Of a DNA stretch of 64,000 bases, positions 57,851-64,000 are shown in pieces; within the stretch, counting starts at the first letter, position 1; every line of letters starts with the position of its first letter. The stretch is from Mactra quadrangularis (Eukaryota > Mollusca > Bivalvia > Venerida > Mactridae). Under the pieces are notes generated by a model. That model was given only the letters and a program-made list of their open reading frames with translations, was not told where the DNA came from and ran no database searches. Both the position numbers and the translations under genes were made by a program. Location: contig CM046299.1 of assembly GCA_025267735.1 (NCBI GenBank), positions 33,184,887 through 33,248,886 on the forward strand, given 5' to 3'.

Positions 57851-59099
57851 AATGGACCTTTCCACGACCTTACCTATGAGCATATTTAACACAGGTTTAC
57901 AGTTACATTTTGTCCTACAAACAAGGTGTTAACAATAGAGCACATGCTAATATTTGTGGGTAAATGTATTGTTATTCAAACAAGAAGCGCCGCAATGCGC
58001 CGAAACCAGGTTTTCAACGACCAAGTTTTGATGTGACAGAAATGATTCATTTGAAAGCAACAAAATCAATACATGCAAAATGAAGCAATTACGTGGAAAC
58101 TGAATTTAGAAATAGTGACCTCGACCTTGATCACAGACAATTGGGTAGCAATCCCAAGCTGCCTCTTGATATCAGCTACCAATACACCAAGTTTGGTGTC
58201 AATAGGTCAAAGCAAACTAAAGCTATTGAGAGGAAACTGAATTTCTATTTTTAGTGTCAGTGACCTTGACCTTGATCACAGACACCTGAGTAGAAATTCC
58301 AAGCTGCCTCTTGATATAAGCTCCTAATACACCAGGTTTAGAGTCAATAGGTCAAAGCAAACTAAAGTTATTGAGCGGAAACTGAATTTCTATTTTTAGT
58401 GTCAGTGACCTTGACCTTGATCACAGACACCTGGATAGCTATCCCAAGCTGCCTTTTGATATAAGCTACCCATACACCAAGTTTGGTGTCAATAGGTCAA
58501 AGCAAACTAAAGCTATTGAGAGGAAACTGAATTTCTATTTTTAGTGTCAGTGACCTTGACCTTGATCACAGACACCTGAGTAGAAATTCCAAGCTGCCTC
58601 TTGATATAAGCTCCTAATACACCAAGTTTAGAGTCAATAGGTCAAAGCAAACTAAAGTTATTGAGCGGAAACTGAATTTCTATTTTTAGTGTCAGTGACC
58701 TTGACCTTGATCACAGACACCTGGATAGCTATCCCAAGCTGCCTTTTGATATAAGCTACCCATACACCAAGTTTGGTGTCAATAGGTCAAAGCAAACTAA
58801 AGTTATTGAGCGGAAACTGAATTTCTATTTTTAGTGTCAGTGACCTTGACCTTGATCACAGACACCTTGGAAGCAATCCAAAGATGCCTCTTGATATAAG
58901 CTACCTATACACCAAGTTTGGTGTCAATAGGTCAAAGCAAACTAGAGTTATTGAGCGGAAACTGAATTTCTATTTTTAGTGTCAGTGACCTTGACCTTGA
59001 TCACAGACACCTAGGTAGCAATCCCAAGCTGCCTCTTAATATAAGCCAATAAGCTTGAAAACCTAGTTAATAAAAAGGTCACACTCGGAAAGGTCCATT
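57851..59099. mobile_element. Repeat element framed by inverted ends around the 145-bp array
   Basis: AATGGACCTTTCC (57851-57863) is inverted at 59087-59099. A second inverted pair, CAGGTTTTCAA near 58005 against TTGAAAACCT near 59054, frames the array closely. A GCGCCGCAATGCGCC hairpin lies near 57987. This resembles pearl/Helentron-type non-autonomous elements with a tandem core (inference). Confidence 0.6.
58116..59050. repeat. 145-bp satellite-like array, seven units, with a 290-bp higher-order period
   Basis: TGACCTTGACCTTGATCACA starts at 58116 (one mismatch), 58261, 58406, 58551, 58696, 58841 and 58986, exactly 145 bp apart; the last unit is partial. Units 2 and 4 share GAGTAGAAATTCC, GCTCCTAATACACC and TTTAGAGTC; units 3 and 5 share GGATAGCTATCCC, GCTACCCATACACC and TTTGGTGTC. 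Confidence 0.97.
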
Positions 59100-60111
59100 A
59101 ATGATCATATCAGGAAATAAATGCAAGTTAGTGTCTACAACTGCCATTTATGTATTTTTCACTTGCTTAGTGTAAAGTAACATCTTAATTAACTTGTTAT
59201 TTAAATGCTTAACAAGTTACGTCACTAGATAACCACATACCAGTTTGCAAAGTTGTGGATAAAAGTTAAGTGGTAACTAGTTACGTAACTAGATAATCTC
59301 TTAAATAACGTGTTAGTTAAGTGATTATCTAATTACCGTGATAAAGGATTCCATAAAAACAGTTTATATTTTAGTTTTTATTCAGAAAACAATGTTTATA
59401 TTACTTTATTATTATGTTATTCAAATATTCTAGATTTACTTTTTTCTTTAAATGTGGTTTGTGTTTTTTCGATAATTTCCGTTTTTCTGATACAGTTGAA
59501 CGAGTCGCGAGTTAAAAATTGAAGTGAGTAAAGAGCAATACATCGTACCGTTTAAAGTATACATATATCCGACTTTTTTCTCGTGCATTGTGTTTTATTT
59601 AAAATATGAGCTGGCGACACGACTCATCTGATTGCAGCGAAGATGATAATTGATATTTATTGTATTTCTGTATTTTGTCGTGCAATTGATGTAATAAATC
59701 AAATGTGATTAGATCTAATTACAAAATAATAAAACTTAAATTATAGATGAATAAAAATACAAAAAATAGAAGAGTGTATGAAATAACACATTTTTTGGAC
59801 AATTTTAACAATATTTTGTTTGTACAAATATTAAAAAAATGAAAAAGAATTACGCATGATTGGGCTCGAACCAAGACCTACTTAACTACAGTAGTTCACA
59901 GTCCATCTCGATATCATCGGCGCTATAGAGTCATTCCTTATAACTCACAAACAATTACATACTTATATGAAGTACATATCAGTTAACACGTGCTTCTTCG
60001 TATGAATGATACGCGGAATCTACCGAAGGTATAAAAAGACAGACAATGAAGCCTGAAATTATTACAATGAGGGTACCAACGTCAGGTTAATATTTATTTA
60101 CTATACATAGC
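59100..60111. other. Intergenic DNA with TTAACTTGTTA/TAACTAGTTACG repeats and a tRNA-like piece
   Basis: 59170-59345 is a weakly palindromic AT-rich stretch (AACAAGTTACGTCACTAGATA, broken, and GTTACGTAACTAGATAATC). 59858-59932 on the minus strand has GGTTCGAGCCC, a box B-like motif, without a clear box A. Confidence 0.35.
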
Positions 60112-60209
60112 AATTTAAACGAGAATAAATGCTTTTTTGTGATAAACTAGGCTAAAGTATGAATTTGAACCAGTTCGCATCCGTCAAATACGATCCAATT
60201 TTTGCTCAC
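60112..60209 (+). repeat. Dispersed repeat, first direct copy
   Basis: Near-identical to 63908-64000 (AATGC, T-run, GTGATAAACTAGGC, GAACCAGTTCGCATCCGTC). Confidence 0.85.
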
Positions 60210-60974
60210 TTCGATTCCAATGTCCGGGATAATTTGTTAAAATTCTAATTGAATCTGTAGGTAATATACATCACTAGAAGCGGAAAAATGAGTAGCGTGT
60301 TATAGTAATTTTCGTTTTTTCATTAGTAGAAAAATTACCTGAAATTTTCCAAAATGGCGTCCGTTTGTTTACGTTTTGAGTGATACGAACTGGTTTTGAT
60401 TCTCCACCCTGTACATGTTGCTATTTTCAGCTATATTTCTCACACGTTAGCCGCTCGCCGTTCAAACGTAACCGGCGTATTCGGCGTACACCGGCTTGTG
60501 ATTCCGGCGTGCGCGTTTTTCACAAATGAGCAATGTGAAAATTACGTTAGACATATTTTTCGATTTTTAGTCCTAACGCAATTTTCACAACATGAGTCAA
60601 TATCAAAGTAAATTTAAAAGTATATTATGATAAACAAAATTAATGTTTCAGTGTTTTTTAATATATCATTTTGATGGTTAATGTCGCACATGGAAGCAAG
60701 ATGTCGCAATCACCCAAGGTCTTCCACCAGCCAGATTTGTGCCTTATTTAACCACCTTTACGTGCAAGCAACCACTTACGCGCATAGAGAAACCATCTTA
60801 TGGTACATAGTAAGCACACATGCCCCATGGTACTGTTAAAATGTTCGTATTAACAAGATTCGCATCCAAAGCGACCGCCTCGAGATCCATAGCAGCTGCT
60901 CAAGCACACTCTCATTGCAACATTTTCATTGCCCATAGTAATTACGTTAATGTTTCTAGCAAACATTTAGGTCT
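60210..60974. other. Intergenic DNA without recognised features
   Basis: It includes GATACGAACTGGTTTTGATT near 60380, an inverted form of the GAACCAGTTCG motif. Short ORFs have no motif. Confidence 0.35.
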
Positions 60975-61290
60975 TAAAAACACGTGGCAATGTTTACATT
61001 CTAGTAATTTCCCCCAACAAGTATACTCAACAAATAAGAGTATGTATTTTGTGTCTACTCAATAAAATTTTACTATCCAACCAGCTTTCCTCATTAAATG
61101 AAACTTTTTAACCAGTAATTAAATCTCCGTCGTAACGTGTTTACATCTGTCATTCTTTACACAGACATTTGAAATCGAAAGTAGAATACACAGTTTAACT
61201 ATGCATCTGTACCTTTCGATGTTTAAATGTACTTTGAATACATGGATTTATATTCCTGTAGCTATAATTGATAATTTATTTTAAATTTTA
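60975..61290 (-). repeat. Dispersed repeat, inverted copy of 2870-3190
   Basis: The complement shares TAGTTAAACTGTGTA-like, TCTACTTTCGATTTCAAAT, AAGAATGACAGATGTAAACA, GGTTGGATAGT and GAATGTAAACATTGCCACGT with 2940-3180 in the same order. Confidence 0.85.
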
Positions 61291-63907
61291 ACAATGATTT
61301 TGTAAAAAACCGAAAAAATCCAAAGATTTTGTCTTCATGCGCCGCACTATATTCTGTTGCGTACTAAAACGCCGAAATCTGGGAAGGTTGTGCGGGTTAG
61401 TATACGGGTGATATCTTTACCATCTATTTATAGAATGCAATGTCGTTCATTTAAATGTCGAACAGTATTGTACCATAATTATTTTAGGACCAAAATTAAA
61501 AATACACATGTTTTCCCTTTCTCGACCGACGACCAAAAAACCCGCCCACTCAAAAGTTTTTATTGCCGAAATCAGGATTTTTTTCAATCCAATCTGGATG
61601 TAGGACTTTTAACAACGACTTTTTTCCGACCCGGCGTTCAAGCAGTGATTCATTTTGCCGTGCGCCCTGCGTTAGAGACACAAACTTTGAACCGCGGACA
61701 TGCGTCAATTGATAAATGATAACGTGTTGGCAGTTAATTTAAACATAGAAGGTTAGGTGATAATTAGCACCGAGTAATGACTGTTTTAGTAAAATTTGTC
61801 TTGATTTTGACATTTTTTTTATTTATGAATATCCATAAAATATCGTAATATTTACGGGCATATAATTTTTTTATCCGAGTAAGAACAAAGCTCTAATAAT
61901 AACGTCATTAAAATCAATTTAATGTGAGTCGGCTCTGTGTTCCTTCGAACTTATTGTTGATGTATATCAACTTCTTTGATGATAATCGCCGACCTTAATT
62001 ATATAATGATGGACAATGTCTTTTTTATTGATTTGAGAGCTGTGTGGTCGATTGTAAGTGAATGAATTCATATTTATTGATAATTGATAGTATGATTATG
62101 GGCCATTGCACCGTAACTTTAAGCCTGTTTCACCACAAAGAGTGAAATTATGCGATCCTAACAAATTCGATTTCCCCGTAAAAAAAGGGCCGTAAGCTAT
62201 TTCTTTTCGATTTTGGCAAAGAAATCGGCCGCGAGATTTTGTCTTTTCGCCGAAAAATCGGCCGATCATCTCGATTTCGCCGGATAAATCGGCTGATTTT
62301 TTTCAGATTTTGCTCAGATTTTTTAATGCGCGTTATACCCGTAAAATTAAAGTAAACCTCAGCTGAAAACTACGTCCAAGCGATACAGCGTTCTGCAGTA
62401 TTACATGAAAGGTTACTATCGAATATTACGAATTTTACAGTATATTATAAATGTTTGTGGCTAATATTTTAATAGAAATTTAAACCCACATCATTTTATG
62501 ATGATTTAGTAATATGTATATAATTGATCAAACCATTTACTTGACTATAAAAAGTAAATGGCATCGTGAAATTTAACTTATGTCCATAATAATTTTGTAT
62601 ATGTGGCCGATCGTAATAACTTGTTCTGTGGTGTGTGTAAAACAATTCCAAATTAATCTAAGTTAATTAATGTATTTAGAAATAAAAAAATGTAATCATT
62701 TAGAAATAAACAAGCTAAATTGATAAATACTTCACAATGACAGATAATGACTCAGTCTGCAATTTATCATGAAATTATGTTTTAACATTGCAAATGATTC
62801 ACAAAACTTATTTACTAATGAAAATGAATGTGATAATATTAATATTAAATACACCAAGTCATTGAGACTACACAATAATATTGAATGAAAAATGATTGTT
62901 TAAAAATTATGCATTATTTGAAGGACATGCTTTAGCGACCAAAATCTCCAGATTCGTTGTTTCTTTTGGGTGGGACTCATTGTTTCAAAATATGTCCCAT
63001 GGACTAATGTTTTCCAGCTTCAAAATAAATCACTGCGCAAGTAAAAATGTGCTGTTGGTCAGTGTTTTTCACGTCGGATATTTAGAGTTTTACAAAATGA
63101 ATACAGACAGACAGTCTTAAGTAAAATTAACCCAGTGATAAACCAGATTTTATGTTTGTGTAAGTGTAACCACTGTCTCCAGTCCCCAAACGTCGAAATT
63201 GATATATTTTCCAAAAAGGCCGACATCCCTACCTACATATATGTTTTATTAGTCATTTTTAGAAAAGAGGAAACATAAATATTTTTATTGTGAAATTAAA
63301 ATTTCGTCAGCTTGGAGTAATTTTAGTATGTATTTATAAGCTTTCAATGTGTACGAAAGTCTTTCAATACTTTGAATAGCGAATTGTGATCGTCATTTTG
63401 TCTCAATTTAACAACTTTCGCAAACGATTTGACTAATTCGGGATTTTTAGCTGAAAATGACTTTATACTTAACCGAACACCATCTCTATTTTTGATGATA
63501 AAAATGTCAACGTTCCATTCGCATTTACTTTTCTCCACCTGACCATGCATATGTCCACAGTCATGTCTTCATAAACGTAACCGATGAGTTATATGGTAAT
63601 ATGAATTCATTTTCAGCTAAAACTCCCGAAAAAATCAGATTGTTGTAAAAAGTTTTGAAATCGAGACGAAAACGAAATAAAATTGTGTAAGTTTGGAAAA
63701 ATAATGCCGTGAAACTCACATCGACAAAGAACGTATGCAAATAAAAATAAAATTGCAAAATACCATAAATCTGAACTGGTTCGTATCATTGTATAAACCT
63801 GAACCGGTTCGCATCATTCTCAAAAAAATTCTATTTTAATGTCAAAACTAAGTCAGGAAGAGTTAATACTTTTCTACAAGACTACACACTTGCTCCGTGG
63901 GTTATAC
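61291..63907. other. Intergenic DNA; AAATCGGCC cluster and tandem GAACYGGTTCG motif
   Basis: AAATCGGCC/AAATCGGCT occurs four times at 62220-62300. CTGAACTGGTTCGTATCATT and CTGAACCGGTTCGCATCATT are adjacent at 63770-63820. ORFs at 61357-61719, 62896-63120 and 63344-63758 have no recognisable motif. Confidence 0.35.
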
Positions 63908-64000
63908 ATGGCAAATTTAACGAGAAAAAATGCTTTTTTTGTGATAAACTAGGCAAAAGCATGAATTTGAACCAGTTCGCATCCGTCAAAAATGACCTAA
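63908..64000 (+). repeat. Dispersed repeat, second direct copy (runs off the window)
   Basis: Direct match to 60112-60209, 3.8 kb apart. Confidence 0.85.

Noticed and set aside
58116..59050. CRISPR-like array
   Set aside because: Whole 145-bp units repeat without variable spacers, in animal DNA; it is a satellite-type array.
61357..61719. 120-aa ORF as a gene
   Set aside because: No ATG start at the frame opening, basic composition without motif; probably chance.
60112..64000. LTR retrotransposon
   Set aside because: The direct repeats are only ~95 bp and no gag, protease, integrase or primer site was seen between them.

Overview
This looks like AT-rich, intron-rich, transposon-dense animal nuclear DNA, most likely from a lophotrochozoan and probably a bivalve mollusc. 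The supporting signs are spliced exons with GT-AG borders, several truncated LINE clades, tRNA-derived SINEs, arrays resembling bivalve satellite/pearl repeats, and no operon structure or bacterial signals. The organism was judged by eye, not by a search. One host gene is well supported. It runs on the + strand from before the window to about 43.5 kb, as ten consecutive exons with compatible phases (1108-1181, 4743-4905, 5722-5819, 6194-6344, 7473-7636, 14225-14336, 14659-14857, 15209-15305, 21638-21719, 43309-43427). Together they encode the C-terminal part of a heavily N-glycosylated ectodomain of the VWA7/hemicentin-N-terminus type, a transmembrane helix split by a 21.6-kb intron, a short basic tail, a stop and an AATAAA. 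A read-through of exon 9 ends in its own stop and AATAAA, so two C-termini are possible. A further exon-like segment (43142-43239) does not fit the main phase chain. Almost everything else is mobile DNA. 0-16.6 kb (introns of the gene): a LINE C-terminal fragment with a (GTTCT)n tail, SINEs, a degenerate ~150-bp array inside a 1.8-kb element, a palindromic MITE, a PIF/Harbinger-like element with its pre-insertion site also present in the window, a (CTTTA)n array and a Tc1-like 728-bp element. 17.2-21.4 kb: a minus-strand RNase-H-bearing LINE with its RT catalytic box deleted and a 1.48-kb DNA element inserted exactly in the RNase H motif. 22-29 kb: a 163-bp array, palindromes and SINEs. 30-34.4 kb: a nearly full-length minus-strand CR1-like LINE with a 2A-like motif, split by a 196-bp tandem array. 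34.9-37.6 kb: a long degenerate array with a ~360-bp higher-order unit, interrupted by a hAT element with a perfect 8-bp target duplication. 38-43 kb: mostly featureless intron with a possible Mutator-like transposase fragment. 44.3-50.2 kb: a minus-strand LINE carcass and a CR1-like minus-strand LINE split by a + strand LINE with a long ORF. 51.3-56.3 kb: a large inverted repeat with tandemly repeated arms around a SINE, a LINE fragment, a 650-bp composite microsatellite and a TIR element. 57.8-59.1 kb: a 145-bp array with dimeric higher-order structure framed by inverted repeats. 59-64 kb: dispersed repeats and unannotated intergenic DNA. No CRISPR, rRNA or functional tRNA gene was seen. The only clear system is layered transposon nesting in and around one host gene.
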